The translations under genes were made by a program, and so were the position numbers. Below are positions 1 through 8,699 of a stretch of 64,000 nt of DNA, in pieces (the stretch's first letter is position 1; each line of letters begins with the position of its first letter). This DNA is from Ruegeria sp. TM1040 (GTDB lineage: Bacteria; Pseudomonadota; Alphaproteobacteria; Rhodobacterales; Rhodobacteraceae): contig NC_008044.1 in assembly GCF_000014065.1 (NCBI RefSeq), forward strand, positions 2,131,501 through 2,195,500, given 5' to 3'. Below the pieces are notes generated by a model, which saw only the letters and a program-made list of their open reading frames with translations, was not told the DNA's origin and made no database searches.

Positions 1-1
1 C

Positions 2-385
2 CCCCTGATGACGGACGAGAAAGTCGCCGCCATCGCGGAGAAATCCCGGCGCAAGAACGGAAGCATGGGGCTCACCGGGGCGTTGTCTTTTGACAAGGGG
101 CGTTTCTTGCAACTGCTGGAGGGCCCGTCCGAGGCGGTGACCGCCCGGTTCGAGGCGATCCGGCGTGACGCGCGCCATCAGAACATCCAGATCATCTGCG
201 ACGTGCCGACCAATATGCGCAATTTCCCCAACAAACCAATGGCATTGATGCTGCCGGGCGAGGTGAGTGAAGACATGCATGAAGCCCTGTCGGCGCTTTT
301 TGATCTGGCGGATGAACCTGTCGCCCCTTCGCGCCAGACCCTTGGCGATCTGTTGCCGCGGTTTTCGGAACTGGACGCCGCCTGA
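2..385 (+). CDS. BLUF-domain blue-light sensor, 5'-truncated
   Basis: This is the C-terminal three quarters of a BLUF (FAD-binding blue-light sensor) protein. The frame is open to the window edge, so the usual N-terminus with the photoactive Tyr lies outside. The body shows GLTGALSFDKGRFLQLLEGP, the BLUF beta3 motif with its key Gln, followed by the expected RRDARHQNIQI helix. At the position where many BLUF domains have Trp-Ser-Met, this protein reads Lys-Pro-Met, so the semi-conserved Trp is absent and the Met is kept. There is no fused output domain, so it is a short-type BLUF protein. A second BLUF gene lies on the opposite strand at 1873-2307. Confidence 0.88.
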   Translation, partial: PLMTDEKVAAIAEKSRRKNGSMGLTGALSFDKGRFLQLLEGPSEAVTARFEAIRRDARHQNIQIICDVPTNMRNFPNKPMALMLPGEVSEDMHEALSALFDLADEPVAPSRQTLGDLLPRFSELDAA

Positions 386-569
386 GCCCGCTTGCGTTTT
401 GCACGCCAGCAGCCGCCCCTCAGAAAGATCGCTCCTGAGATCTGAGGCCCCCGACCCAATCCCCATAGAGAGCCAAACCGCCGAGACTCATCCGGCGCAG
501 ATGTCTTTGTGCGGTCTTCCCCGCGCAAAGGGGATAGACAGCGCCAGCGTTTTGCAAATGATGGCGGGC

Positions 570-1730
570 ATGACTTTGGATCAACGCTACCCCGCATTGG
601 ATGATTTGCGCGCCAAGGCCCGCACGCGTCTGCCCCGATTTGTCTGGGAATACCTCGACAGCGCCACCGGGCGCGAAGCCACGCAGGCGCGCAACCGGCT
701 CTGCCTTGACCGGATCGGGCTGATGCCCGCAATCCTTGGTGGCCCGCAGGAGGTGGACCTTGGCACCACCTTGTTTGGTACCCCGTTGCCGCGCCCCTTT
801 GGCATTGCGCCGGTGGGGATGTCGGGGCTGATCTGGCCCGATGCCGAGGGTCATCTGGCCCGCCATGCCGCGCAGACCAATATCCCCTATGGGCTCTCGA
901 CGGTGGCAAGCCAAAGCCCCGAGGATCTGGCCCCGCATCTGGGCGCGCAGGGCTGGTTCCAGATGTATCCGCCCAAAGATGAAGGCATCCGCAAGGACAT
1001 GCTGGAGCGTGCGCGGGCGGCGGGTTTCAAGGTGCTGGTGCTGACAGTCGATGTGCCGGTGGCGTCGCGCCGGGAGCGGCAGACCCGCTCGGGGCTGACG
1101 CAGCCGCCGCGTCTGACACCGCGCCTGCTGGCGCAGGTGGCGATCCGCCCGGCGTGGGCGCTGGGGATGGCGCGGCAGCATCGCGGCGAAGGGGGCATGC
1201 CGCATATGCGCACCCTTGATAAATACATCGAGGGCGCGGCCTCGGCTTTGTCCTCTACCGCCCATATTGGCTATTTGCTGCGGACTGCGCCCGATTGGGC
1301 GTACCTTGAATGGCTGCGCGATCATTGGGAGGGGCCGCTGGTGGTCAAGGGCGTTCTGGATGCGTGCGACGCGCCCCGGCTGGAGGCGGCAGGGGCTGAT
1401 GCGATCTGGATCTCCAACCACGCGGGCCGTCAGTTTGATGCGGCCCCTGCCCCGATCGAGGTGCTCGAGGACATCCGTGCGGCCACCACCCTGCCGCTGA
1501 TCCTCGACAGTGGTATCGAGGGCGGGCTTGATATTTTGCGCGCGCTGGCGCTCGGGGCTGATTTTGTGATGCTGGGTCGGGCCTGGCATTATGCGCTTGC
1601 AGCATTGGGCGCGGCCGGCCCTGCACATCTGCACGACATCCTGAGCAAAGATCTGACCGCCAACATGGGCCAGCTTGGCATCCGTACCCTGGCAGAGGTG
1701 CGCGACCTGAAGCGGCTCAGCCTCGACTAA
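570..1730 (+). CDS. lldD: FMN-dependent alpha-hydroxy-acid dehydrogenase (L-lactate dehydrogenase family)
   Basis: About 386 aa, the usual length for the family. It is a TIM-barrel flavoenzyme expected to oxidise an L-2-hydroxy acid, probably lactate, with FMN. The family active-site signature SNHAGRQ is present near residues 282-288, with the catalytic His about 284 and the substrate-binding Arg next to it. The FMN phosphate region DSGIEGGLDILRALALGA follows. The frame is open back to 267, inside the BLUF gene. I place the start at ATG 570 because MTLDQRYPALDDL matches where homologues begin. ATGs at 501 and 558 are alternatives, and none has a convincing ribosome site. Substrate specificity cannot be read from sequence, so other 2-hydroxy acids are possible. 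Confidence 0.85.
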   Translation: MTLDQRYPALDDLRAKARTRLPRFVWEYLDSATGREATQARNRLCLDRIGLMPAILGGPQEVDLGTTLFGTPLPRPFGIAPVGMSGLIWPDAEGHLARHAAQTNIPYGLSTVASQSPEDLAPHLGAQGWFQMYPPKDEGIRKDMLERARAAGFKVLVLTVDVPVASRRERQTRSGLTQPPRLTPRLLAQVAIRPAWALGMARQHRGEGGMPHMRTLDKYIEGAASALSSTAHIGYLLRTAPDWAYLEWLRDHWEGPLVVKGVLDACDAPRLEAAGADAIWISNHAGRQFDAAPAPIEVLEDIRAATTLPLILDSGIEGGLDILRALALGADFVMLGRAWHYALAALGAAGPAHLHDILSKDLTANMGQLGIRTLAEVRDLKRLSLD

Positions 1731-1872
1731 AGGCGGCTCGATCAAAGGCAGCGTGCCGCAAAGGACCGCGCGGTGCGCGCCAAAAAGCGAGGGCGCAGCC
1801 CTCTGGACCGCGCCCTGCGTCTGTCCCCCCGGATCAGACTGGTCTTATGATCTGCCCTCTGCGGGCGCCCGA

Positions 1873-2307
1873 TCAGGCTGCCAGCAACTGCTTGAAGCTC
1901 GCAAGGAAGTCGCGCACCAGGTGGCGCACGGTCAGATCGCGGCCGCGCAGCGGGCTGTTGATCGGCAGCAGAGCGCGCAGGGGCTGCACTTTGACGCCAC
2001 CAAAGAGAGGCAGCGCAGCGGGTGTTTCATGCACAAAAACCCAGTCCAGGAAGGCGCGCATCTGGATTTCACGCGCTTGCAGAACCTTGAAATCACCGTG
2101 GCGCGGGTCGTGCTGGATCTTCTCGGCGCGACGACGGATTGCGGCCTCGTCGCCCTCGAGAATGTGCAGGAACCGACCCTGATGCGCCACCAGCATGCCG
2201 GTCAGACCCGCGCGACGGTTGTTGCGATGACAAGCGCCGGCGATATCCGCGATCTGCTGCGCGGTGAGATCCTGTTTGGCGGTGCTGACATAAACAAAGC
2301 GGTGCAT
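1873..2307 (-). CDS. Short BLUF-domain protein with altered photocycle residues
   Basis: 144 aa with a BLUF fold across residues 1-95 and a short helical tail. The N-terminal strand MHRFVYVSTA supplies the conserved Tyr (Y6), and HRNNRRAGLTG supplies the flavin-binding Asn (N30). The beta3 motif reads GRFLHILEG, so the Gln that drives the BLUF hydrogen-bond switch is His48. In the later strand RAFLDWVF the Trp (W89) is present but the partner Met is Phe91. Such substitutions abolish or alter the red-shift in studied BLUF proteins, so this may be light-blind or have a changed photocycle. It converges on the lldD-like gene. Confidence 0.86.
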   Translation of the reverse strand: MHRFVYVSTAKQDLTAQQIADIAGACHRNNRRAGLTGMLVAHQGRFLHILEGDEAAIRRRAEKIQHDPRHGDFKVLQAREIQMRAFLDWVFVHETPAALPLFGGVKVQPLRALLPINSPLRGRDLTVRHLVRDFLASFKQLLAA

Positions 2308-2745
2308 CGTGCATGTTCCTTGGTTTGAAATATCCCGGACCCTGACTGACGTTGCTGCCCCCCCGGTCCAAATGGATCACCGTTTTGCTGATCCGCTGCG
2401 ATTGAATAAAATTTATCCGAAATTCTCTCGAACAGAAGAACTATCCTAAAGAGTGGTTAACAGCCCAAAAGGGCAGTCGCGAAATGCTGCAGTGCAAAAA
2501 AAGCGTGCGCTGAGGCCTGCCTGTGGCTAAAAGGTCGTCAGCCCGCTGACCAAAATGGCTTTGAGTGGCGGCTAAAACCGGGAGGCCCCGGCCAAAGTTT
2601 CGCATTTCGGCAGCCTCCGGCGCCGAAATTCAAGATAAGGGACGCAAGTGAGCGCAATCATGCCGCAGATACCCAGAACCACGGATGGTCTGCGTGTCAT
2701 ACAGCCGTTACCACTTGCCCAACCTAGCAAGACCTCGGGGGAAAG
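2308..2745. other. Gap upstream of pyruvate carboxylase
   Basis: 438 bases between two divergent genes. The first part (about 2317-2348) resembles a dispersed intergenic element also seen near 10.1 and 24.3 kb. An AT-rich stretch at about 2396-2460 is a plausible promoter area, but I cannot assign a -35/-10 pair. No convincing small gene or structured RNA was seen. Confidence 0.5.
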
Positions 2746-5700
2746 ATGACTGAGTTCAACAAAATCTTGATCGCCAACCGTGGTGAGATCGCCATCCGCG
2801 TGATGCGCGCCGCCAACGAGATGGGCAAACGCACCGTTGCTGTCTACGCGGAGGAGGACAAACTGGGCCTGCACCGCTTCAAGGCGGACGAAGCCTATCG
2901 TATTGGCGAGGGTCTTGGCCCGGTCGCCGCTTATCTCTCGATTGACGAGATCATCCGCGTGGCCAAGGAATGCGGCGCGGATGCGATCCATCCGGGCTAT
3001 GGCCTTTTGTCGGAGAACCCCGACTTTGTGGATGCCTGCGCCCGCAACGGTATCACCTTTATCGGCCCCAAGGCCGAGACCATGCGCGCCCTTGGCGACA
3101 AGGCCAGCGCGCGCCGCGTCGCCATTGAGGCGGGCGTGCCAGTGATCCCCGCCACCGAGGTGCTGGGCGATGACATGGACGCGATCCGCAAAGAAGCGGC
3201 AGAGGTCGGCTATCCCCTGATGCTCAAGGCGAGCTGGGGCGGCGGCGGACGCGGGATGCGCCCGATCCACTCCGAGGACGAGCTCGAGGAAAAGGTTCTG
3301 GAAGGTCGCCGCGAGGCCGAAGCCGCATTCGGCAATGGCGAAGGCTATCTTGAGAAGATGATCACCCGCGCCCGTCACGTCGAGGTGCAGATCCTTGGCG
3401 ACAAGCACGGCGAGATCTATCACCTCTATGAGCGCGACTGTTCGGTGCAGCGCCGCAACCAGAAGGTCGTGGAACGCGCGCCCGCGCCCTATCTCACGGA
3501 TGCGCAACGCGCCGAGATCTGCGATCTGGGCCGCAAGATCTGCCAGCATGTGAACTATGAATGTGCGGGCACCGTCGAATTCCTAATGGATATGGAGACG
3601 GAGAAGTTCTACTTCATCGAGGTGAACCCGCGGGTGCAGGTGGAACACACCGTCACCGAAGAAGTCACCGGCATCGACATCGTGCAGGCGCAGATCCTGA
3701 TTGCCGAGGGCAAGACCCTCGCAGAGGCCACCGGCAAGGCCAGCCAGGAAGAGATTTCGCTCAACGGGCATGCGCTGCAGACCCGTGTGACCACCGAAGA
3801 TCCTCTCAACAACTTCATCCCGGACTATGGCCGCATTACCGCCTATCGCTCGGCCACCGGCATGGGCATCCGTCTGGATGGCGGCACCGCCTATGCGGGT
3901 GGGGTGATCACGCGCTACTATGACAGCCTGCTGACCAAGGTAACGGCCAAAGCGCCAACGCCGGAGAAGGCCATCGCCCGTATGGACCGCGCGCTGCGCG
4001 AGTTCCGGGTGCGCGGTGTCAGCACAAACATCGCCTTTGTCGAGAACCTGCTGAAGCACCCCACGTTCCTCAACAATGAATACACCACCAAATTCATCGA
4101 CGAGACGCCGGAGCTGTTCCAATTCGCCAAGCGGCGCGACCGGGGCACCAAGGTGCTGACCTATATCGCGGATATTTCCGTTAACGGTCATCCCGAGACC
4201 GAAGGCCGCGCCGCGCCAGCTGCCGACCTCAAAGAGCCGCGCGCGCCGCGCGCCGATACGGGCAACCTGCCCTATGGCACGCGGAACCTGCTGGAGCAAA
4301 AGGGCGCAAAGGCGGTTGCCGACTGGATGAAAGCGCAGCGTCAGCTGCTCTTGACCGACACCACCATGCGCGACGGGCACCAGTCGCTGCTCGCCACCCG
4401 CATGCGGTCCATCGACATGATCAAGGTCGCGCCTGCCTATGCACAGAACCTCAGCCAGCTGTTCTCGGTCGAGTGCTGGGGCGGGGCGACGTTCGATGTG
4501 GCCTATCGCTTTTTGCAGGAATGCCCCTGGCAGCGTCTGCGCGACCTGCGCGAGGCGATGCCGAACCTGATGACGCAGATGTTGCTGCGCGCCTCCAACG
4601 GGGTGGGGTACACCAACTATCCCGACAACGTGGTGCAGTTCTTCGTCAAGGAAGCGGCCAAGGGTATCGACGTCTTCCGCGTGTTTGACAGCCTCAACTG
4701 GGTCGAGAACATGCGCGTCGCCATGGACGCCGTGGTCGAGAGCGGCAAGATCTGCGAAGGCACCATCTGCTACACCGGCGACATCCTTGACCCGGCCCGC
4801 GCCAAATATGACGTGAAATACTACGTCGGCATGGCCAAGGAACTGGAAGCCGCAGGCGCGCATGTGCTGGGCCTCAAGGACATGGCGGGTCTGTTGAAAC
4901 CAGCCTCGGCCAAGCTCTTGATCAAGGCGCTGAAGGAAGAGGTCGGCCTGCCGATCCACTTCCACACCCATGACACCTCTGGCATCGCGGGCGCGACCAT
5001 TCTGGCCGCGGCAGATGCGGGCGTTGATGCGGTCGATGCGGCGATGGACGCGTTTTCCGGCGGCACCTCGCAGCCCTGTCTGGGGTCGATCGTGGAGGCG
5101 CTCAAGAACACAGACCGCGACACCGGTCTGGACATTGGCAACATCCGCGAGATCTCGGAATACTGGGAGCAGGTGCGCGCGCAATACGCCGCCTTTGAAT
5201 CCGGGCTGCAAGCGCCCGCGTCTGAGGTCTATCTCCATGAGATGCCCGGCGGTCAGTTCACCAACCTCAAGGCACAGGCCCGCAGCCTTGGACTTGAGGA
5301 GCGCTGGCACGAGGTTGCGCAGACCTATGCGGATGTGAACCAGATGTTTGGCGACATCGTCAAAGTGACCCCCTCCTCCAAGGTGGTGGGTGACATGGCG
5401 CTGATGATGGTCTCTCAGGGGCTTACCCGCGCGCAGGTCGAAGATCCCAAATCCGAAGTCTCCTTCCCCGACTCGGTGGTGGACATGATGCGCGGCAACC
5501 TGGGCCAGCCTCCGGGCGGTTTCCCCGAAAGCATCGTCAAGAAGGTGCTGAAAGGCGAAGCCCCCAATGTTGAGCGCCCCGGTGCGCATCTGGAGCCGGT
5601 CGACATCGAGAGCACCCGCGCCGAACTCTCCAAAGAGCTCGAAGGCTTCAAGGTCGATGACGAGGATCTCAACGGCTATCTAATGTATCCGAAGGTGTTC

Positions 5701-6186
5701 CTCGATTACATGGGCCGCCATCGCCAATACGGCCCGGTGCGCGCGCTGCCGACCAAGACGTTCTTTTACGGGATGGAACCCGGTGACGAGATCACCGCTG
5801 AGATCGACCCCGGCAAGACGCTGGAAATCCGCCTGCAAGCCATTGGCGAGACGGATGAAAAAGGCGAAGTGAAGGTGTTTTTCGAGCTGAACGGCCAGCC
5901 GCGCGTCATCCGCGTGCCCAACCGTCTGGTGAAATCCTCCACCACCCAGCGCCCAAAGGCCGAAGTAGGGAACATCAACCACATCGGTGCGCCGATGCCG
6001 GGTGTTGTGGCCTCCATCGGGGTTCAGGTGGGCCAGCAGGTGCACGAGGGCGATCTCTTGCTGACCATCGAGGCGATGAAGATGGAGACCGGCCTGCACG
6101 CCGAGCGCGACGCGGTGGTCAAGGCCGTCCACGTCCAGCCCGGTGGTCAGATCGACGCCAAGGATCTGCTGGTCGAACTGGAATGA
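2746..6186 (+). CDS. pyc: Pyruvate carboxylase
   Basis: 1146 aa, full length for single-chain pyruvate carboxylase, which makes oxaloacetate from pyruvate, bicarbonate and ATP. Domain order is complete. The biotin carboxylase is at about 1-450 (ATP-grasp glycine-rich loop WGGGGRGM near 165, FIEVNPRVQVEHTVTE near 285). The carboxyltransferase barrel is at about 535-800 (TTMRDGHQS, and GLKDMAGLLKP with the catalytic Lys). The allosteric/PYC domain follows, then a biotinyl domain at about 1075-1146 with AMKM, placing the biotin on Lys1112. The start is preceded by a ggggaaag ribosome site. A strong hairpin terminator follows. It stands alone, as an anaplerotic gene. Confidence 0.98.
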   Translation: MTEFNKILIANRGEIAIRVMRAANEMGKRTVAVYAEEDKLGLHRFKADEAYRIGEGLGPVAAYLSIDEIIRVAKECGADAIHPGYGLLSENPDFVDACARNGITFIGPKAETMRALGDKASARRVAIEAGVPVIPATEVLGDDMDAIRKEAAEVGYPLMLKASWGGGGRGMRPIHSEDELEEKVLEGRREAEAAFGNGEGYLEKMITRARHVEVQILGDKHGEIYHLYERDCSVQRRNQKVVERAPAPYLTDAQRAEICDLGRKICQHVNYECAGTVEFLMDMETEKFYFIEVNPRVQVEHTVTEEVTGIDIVQAQILIAEGKTLAEATGKASQEEISLNGHALQTRVTTEDPLNNFIPDYGRITAYRSATGMGIRLDGGTAYAGGVITRYYDSLLTKVTAKAPTPEKAIARMDRALREFRVRGVSTNIAFVENLLKHPTFLNNEYTTKFIDETPELFQFAKRRDRGTKVLTYIADISVNGHPETEGRAAPAADLKEPRAPRADTGNLPYGTRNLLEQKGAKAVADWMKAQRQLLLTDTTMRDGHQSLLATRMRSIDMIKVAPAYAQNLSQLFSVECWGGATFDVAYRFLQECPWQRLRDLREAMPNLMTQMLLRASNGVGYTNYPDNVVQFFVKEAAKGIDVFRVFDSLNWVENMRVAMDAVVESGKICEGTICYTGDILDPARAKYDVKYYVGMAKELEAAGAHVLGLKDMAGLLKPASAKLLIKALKEEVGLPIHFHTHDTSGIAGATILAAADAGVDAVDAAMDAFSGGTSQPCLGSIVEALKNTDRDTGLDIGNIREISEYWEQVRAQYAAFESGLQAPASEVYLHEMPGGQFTNLKAQARSLGLEERWHEVAQTYADVNQMFGDIVKVTPSSKVVGDMALMMVSQGLTRAQVEDPKSEVSFPDSVVDMMRGNLGQPPGGFPESIVKKVLKGEAPNVERPGAHLEPVDIESTRAELSKELEGFKVDDEDLNGYLMYPKVFLDYMGRHRQYGPVRALPTKTFFYGMEPGDEITAEIDPGKTLEIRLQAIGETDEKGEVKVFFELNGQPRVIRVPNRLVKSSTTQRPKAEVGNINHIGAPMPGVVASIGVQVGQQVHEGDLLLTIEAMKMETGLHAERDAVVKAVHVQPGGQIDAKDLLVELE

Positions 6187-6208
6187 CCCAGGCCCCATGC
6201 TAAAATTC

Positions 6209-6241
6209 AGCCGCAGCTCCCCATCGGGGCTGCGGCTTTTT
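6209..6241 (+). terminator. Rho-independent terminator after pyc
   Basis: Inverted repeat agccgcag/ctgcggct with additional inner C4/G4 pairing, followed directly by a T-run. It starts about 20 bases after the pyc stop codon. Confidence 0.9.
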
Positions 6242-6257
6242 CATTTGGGGAATTCAC

Positions 6258-7166
6258 ATGAGCGAAGAGACGACCGGACAGCTCCCGGATGTTCTGTGGC
6301 ATTACACGACATTCGATACGCTTACGGCGATTCTTACTTCTCAATGCCTTCTGGCCAGCGACTTTCGCGACACCAACGACCGCGAGGAAATCCTGTTTGG
6401 TTTCAAAGCCCTGCGAGACGCGTTTGGGACTCACAACACTTGGAACACCACTGAAGGCTTTGCAGATCCCGTGTCTGCAGCAATCCGAGAGAACGAGGAG
6501 CGTATCATAGAGGACCTGGAATCTAGCTTCTTGCACGGTCAGATGATCTGTCTGTCCAGCGCAAGGGATTCCCTGTCGATGTGGCGCGGATACGGTCAGC
6601 TCACCAATGGCGGCGGCAATGGCGCAGTGGCGATCGGGTTTTGCGCTGCAGACCTGCAAACCTTCTGTGGCCCAAGCGATGCAACGCTTCAATCTTCGAC
6701 CGCGCACATCCAGCAAAACGCCTCAGGTGGGTTTGAAGGGCCAAGCAATGTTGACTATGCCTTCAGAAATTTCCCGCAACTTTCAAATGCACTTTCAAAC
6801 GAGGATTACTCGGCCGACTTTCACCTCAAGTGGACGCATTACTTGGCCCATTGGATGAAGCACCGCAAACATCCCGCATTTGCCGAAGAACGAGAGTATC
6901 GAATTTGGGGGCATGCCTATGACGGCAACGACAAAGGTAACAGCCAACACGTAGTCTTTGTCGGCAACCACGATCGCCGCAAATTCCACTTGGCGCCGGC
7001 ACCGGACGACATCCTCGGGCCGCTCACACATCCGTTGGCCATCCAGAAGATCATGGTCGGGCCAAAAACCGACTTCGCAAAAGTCGAGCGTTTCACCAGA
7101 AACGTCTTCCAATCTTACACCCACGATCGGCCCGATATGTGCGCCTCAAAAATTCCCTTCAAATAG
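6258..7166 (+). CDS. DUF2971 domain protein
   Basis: 302 aa of unknown function. It shows the DUF2971 pattern: an N-terminal LWHYTTFDTLTAILTSQCL (residues 11-29, preceded by the start of the strand), a DTNDREEI segment, and the C-terminal hallmark KHPAFAEEREYRIWGH at about residue 205. No catalytic site is established for the family, which is often found in accessory regions. A ggggaa ribosome site sits 8 bases before ATG 6258. Codon use is visibly less GC-rich than pyc on its left and the genes on its right, suggesting recent acquisition. Its stop codon abuts the stop codon of the convergent GNAT gene with no spacer. Confidence 0.8.
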   Translation: MSEETTGQLPDVLWHYTTFDTLTAILTSQCLLASDFRDTNDREEILFGFKALRDAFGTHNTWNTTEGFADPVSAAIRENEERIIEDLESSFLHGQMICLSSARDSLSMWRGYGQLTNGGGNGAVAIGFCAADLQTFCGPSDATLQSSTAHIQQNASGGFEGPSNVDYAFRNFPQLSNALSNEDYSADFHLKWTHYLAHWMKHRKHPAFAEEREYRIWGHAYDGNDKGNSQHVVFVGNHDRRKFHLAPAPDDILGPLTHPLAIQKIMVGPKTDFAKVERFTRNVFQSYTHDRPDMCASKIPFK

Positions 7167-7652
7167 TCACAACACCAGCCTGAACTTCATAAACGGCCTG
7201 CCTGCGTGCTCCACATCCGGCAGACGTTCTGCCCCCAGACGCCGCAGCGCTCCGAGATGACGACGCGATGGCGGCAAAAGAAAAGTCACAAAGGGAATGC
7301 GCGTGTCCTGCGCCGCCACCGCAAGGGCGGCCTTGGCGACTTGTATGCCCCGACCAAAGGCGCTGTGCCGCAGCACCAACCCGAAATCCCACTCCTCGTC
7401 CTCTTTCTGAAAACCGCCCCACCCGATATAGGCATCATCCGAGAGAATGCCCCAATGCCCCAGGCCGTCGCGCGCCCAGCAGGCTTCTTTGGCTGCGACA
7501 AACTGCTCGGTCTGCGCGGCATTCCACTCCACCCCTTCCAAGAGCGGCATGTGCTCGGCCATCAGAGGATCGGACATATGGGCCGTGATCTCTTGCGGGT
7601 CGATTTCGGACAGGCGAACAAAACGGATCACGGGGCGGTGCGGCTGTCTCAT
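7167..7652 (-). CDS. GNAT-family N-acetyltransferase
   Basis: 161 aa, GCN5-related acetyltransferase of the short-chain type that uses acetyl-CoA on an amine. The pattern is an N-terminal strand IRFVRLSEIDPQEI, a central YIGWGGFQKEDEEWDFGLVL with the beta4 strand, and FGRGIQVAKAALAVAA as a degenerate acetyl-CoA loop. ATG 7652 is chosen because aggaag lies 9 bases upstream and the protein homology begins there; the open frame extends to 7928 without likely coding content. The substrate is unknown. It ends exactly where the convergent DUF2971 gene ends. Confidence 0.8.
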   Translation of the reverse strand: MRQPHRPVIRFVRLSEIDPQEITAHMSDPLMAEHMPLLEGVEWNAAQTEQFVAAKEACWARDGLGHWGILSDDAYIGWGGFQKEDEEWDFGLVLRHSAFGRGIQVAKAALAVAAQDTRIPFVTFLLPPSRRHLGALRRLGAERLPDVEHAGRPFMKFRLVL

Positions 7653-7943
7653 GGCGAAGATCTTCCTGACTGTGCATAGCGCGAGTGCTTTGCCCGCCTT
7701 AGCGGCCCCCGCACGGACGCTGCCAATCACATTTGCGCAATCGGGCCGTTTTATCCCACGCGCGTTCAAAAACGTCACAACCTGCGTCAGGCCGGTTGCG
7801 CCTTTCAATAATCCCCTCGGGAAGGAGGCCCGTATGGCCCGAGGGGGCAACCCGACCGGCGTTTTGAAATTTCCCGGATCCGCCCATATTTCCTCTTGCA
7901 GCCCCGCGCGACGCGGCATAAACACCATACACCGAATGGCAGC

Positions 7944-8018
7944 GCGGGCGTAGCTCAGGGGTAGAGCATAACCTTGCCAAGGTTAGGGTCGGGCGTTCGA
8001 ATCGCCTCGCCCGCTCCA
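7944..8018 (+). tRNA. tRNA-Gly(GCC), copy 1
   Basis: 75 nt including encoded CCA. The acceptor arms gcgggcg/cgcccgc pair perfectly. The anticodon loop ttgccaa gives GCC (Gly). The T-arm carries gttcgaat. The discriminator is T. Confidence 0.97.
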
Positions 8019-8028
8019 TTCGAAATCG

Positions 8029-8063
8029 AAAAGGCCGCGCCTCCGGGTGCGGCCTTTCGCTTT
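8029..8063 (+). terminator. Terminator of tRNA-Gly copy 1
   Basis: Stem aaaggccgc/gcggccttt with a 6-8 nt loop, 10 bases after the CCA end, followed by a T-rich tail. Confidence 0.8.
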
Positions 8064-8209
8064 GTGGCCCGCCGCGCTCTCCTCCCGCCGATGTCGACAA
8101 GGTAATCCTCTGCAGCTTCAGAGCGTCTGCAATTTTTGCCGGGATGCCGTAATTTTCCTCTTGCAGCCACAGACGGGATTGCCTAAACCCCGCCTCACCG
8201 AATGGCAGC

Positions 8210-8284
8210 GCGGGCGTAGCTCAGGGGTAGAGCATAACCTTGCCAAGGTTAGGGTCGGGCGTTCGAATCGCCTCGCCCGCTCCA
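8210..8284 (+). tRNA. tRNA-Gly(GCC), copy 2
   Basis: Identical to copy 1 over all 75 nt including CCA. The anticodon is GCC. Confidence 0.97.
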
Positions 8285-8294
8285 TTCGAAATCG

Positions 8295-8330
8295 AAAAGG
8301 CCGCGCCGCCGGGTGCGGCCTTTCGCTTTT
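8295..8330 (+). terminator. Terminator of tRNA-Gly copy 2
   Basis: Same hairpin as after copy 1 with a changed loop, ending in cgctttt. Confidence 0.8.
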
Positions 8331-8462
8331 CCACTCCCCACCACATCGCTTCGGTGCCCCCCCACCGACCACTCGGAGTGGACATTTTTTAGAGCAACGA
8401 GGCGATTTTCCTCTTGCAGCCAGAGACGGGATTACATAAACCCCGCGTCACCGAATGGCAGC

Positions 8463-8537
8463 GCGGGCGTAGCTCAGGGGTAGAGCATAACCTTGCCAAG
8501 GTTAGGGTCGGGCGTTCGAATCGCCTCGCCCGCTCCA
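8463..8537 (+). tRNA. tRNA-Gly(GCC), copy 3
   Basis: Identical to copies 1 and 2 over all 75 nt including CCA. The anticodon is GCC. Confidence 0.97.
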
Positions 8538-8547
8538 TTCGAAATCG

Positions 8548-8583
8548 AAAAGGCCGTGCCTTCGGGCGCGGCCTTTCGCGTTT
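8548..8583 (+). terminator. Terminator of tRNA-Gly copy 3
   Basis: Hairpin of the same family (aaaggccg stem, ttcggg loop region), ending in cgcgttt. Confidence 0.75.
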
Positions 8584-8699
8584 CAGAGCCTTTTGCATTT
8601 ATTGAACAAAGACTTGCGACTTTTGATCAAAACCCTTTGACTGCCCCGCAAATGCACGCCAATCCTAACGCCAACCTGTGACAGCAAAGGATTGGCCAG

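Larger units (their letters stand above)
7888..8583 (+). repeat. Three tandem tRNA-Gly cassettes (about 180-base repeat units)
   Basis: Three near-identical units at about 7888-8063, 8154-8330 and 8405-8583. Each unit has a leader beginning ttcctcttgcagcc and ending accgaatggcagc, then a tRNA-Gly(GCC), then a cattcgaaatcgaaaagg linker and a GC-rich terminator. The tRNAs are identical over their whole length; the leaders and terminator loops differ by scattered substitutions. The spacers between units (about 75-90 bases) are unrelated. This is a segmental duplication of a whole transcription unit rather than a polycistronic tRNA array. Confidence 0.85.

Noticed and set aside
3583-5589. 668-codon open frame antisense to pyc
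   Set aside because: It is a frame shadow of the high-GC pyc gene, with no domain-like content.
7888-8583. Repeat array that might look like a CRISPR
   Set aside because: The repeats are 180-base tRNA cassettes; spacer lengths and repeat length do not fit CRISPR.
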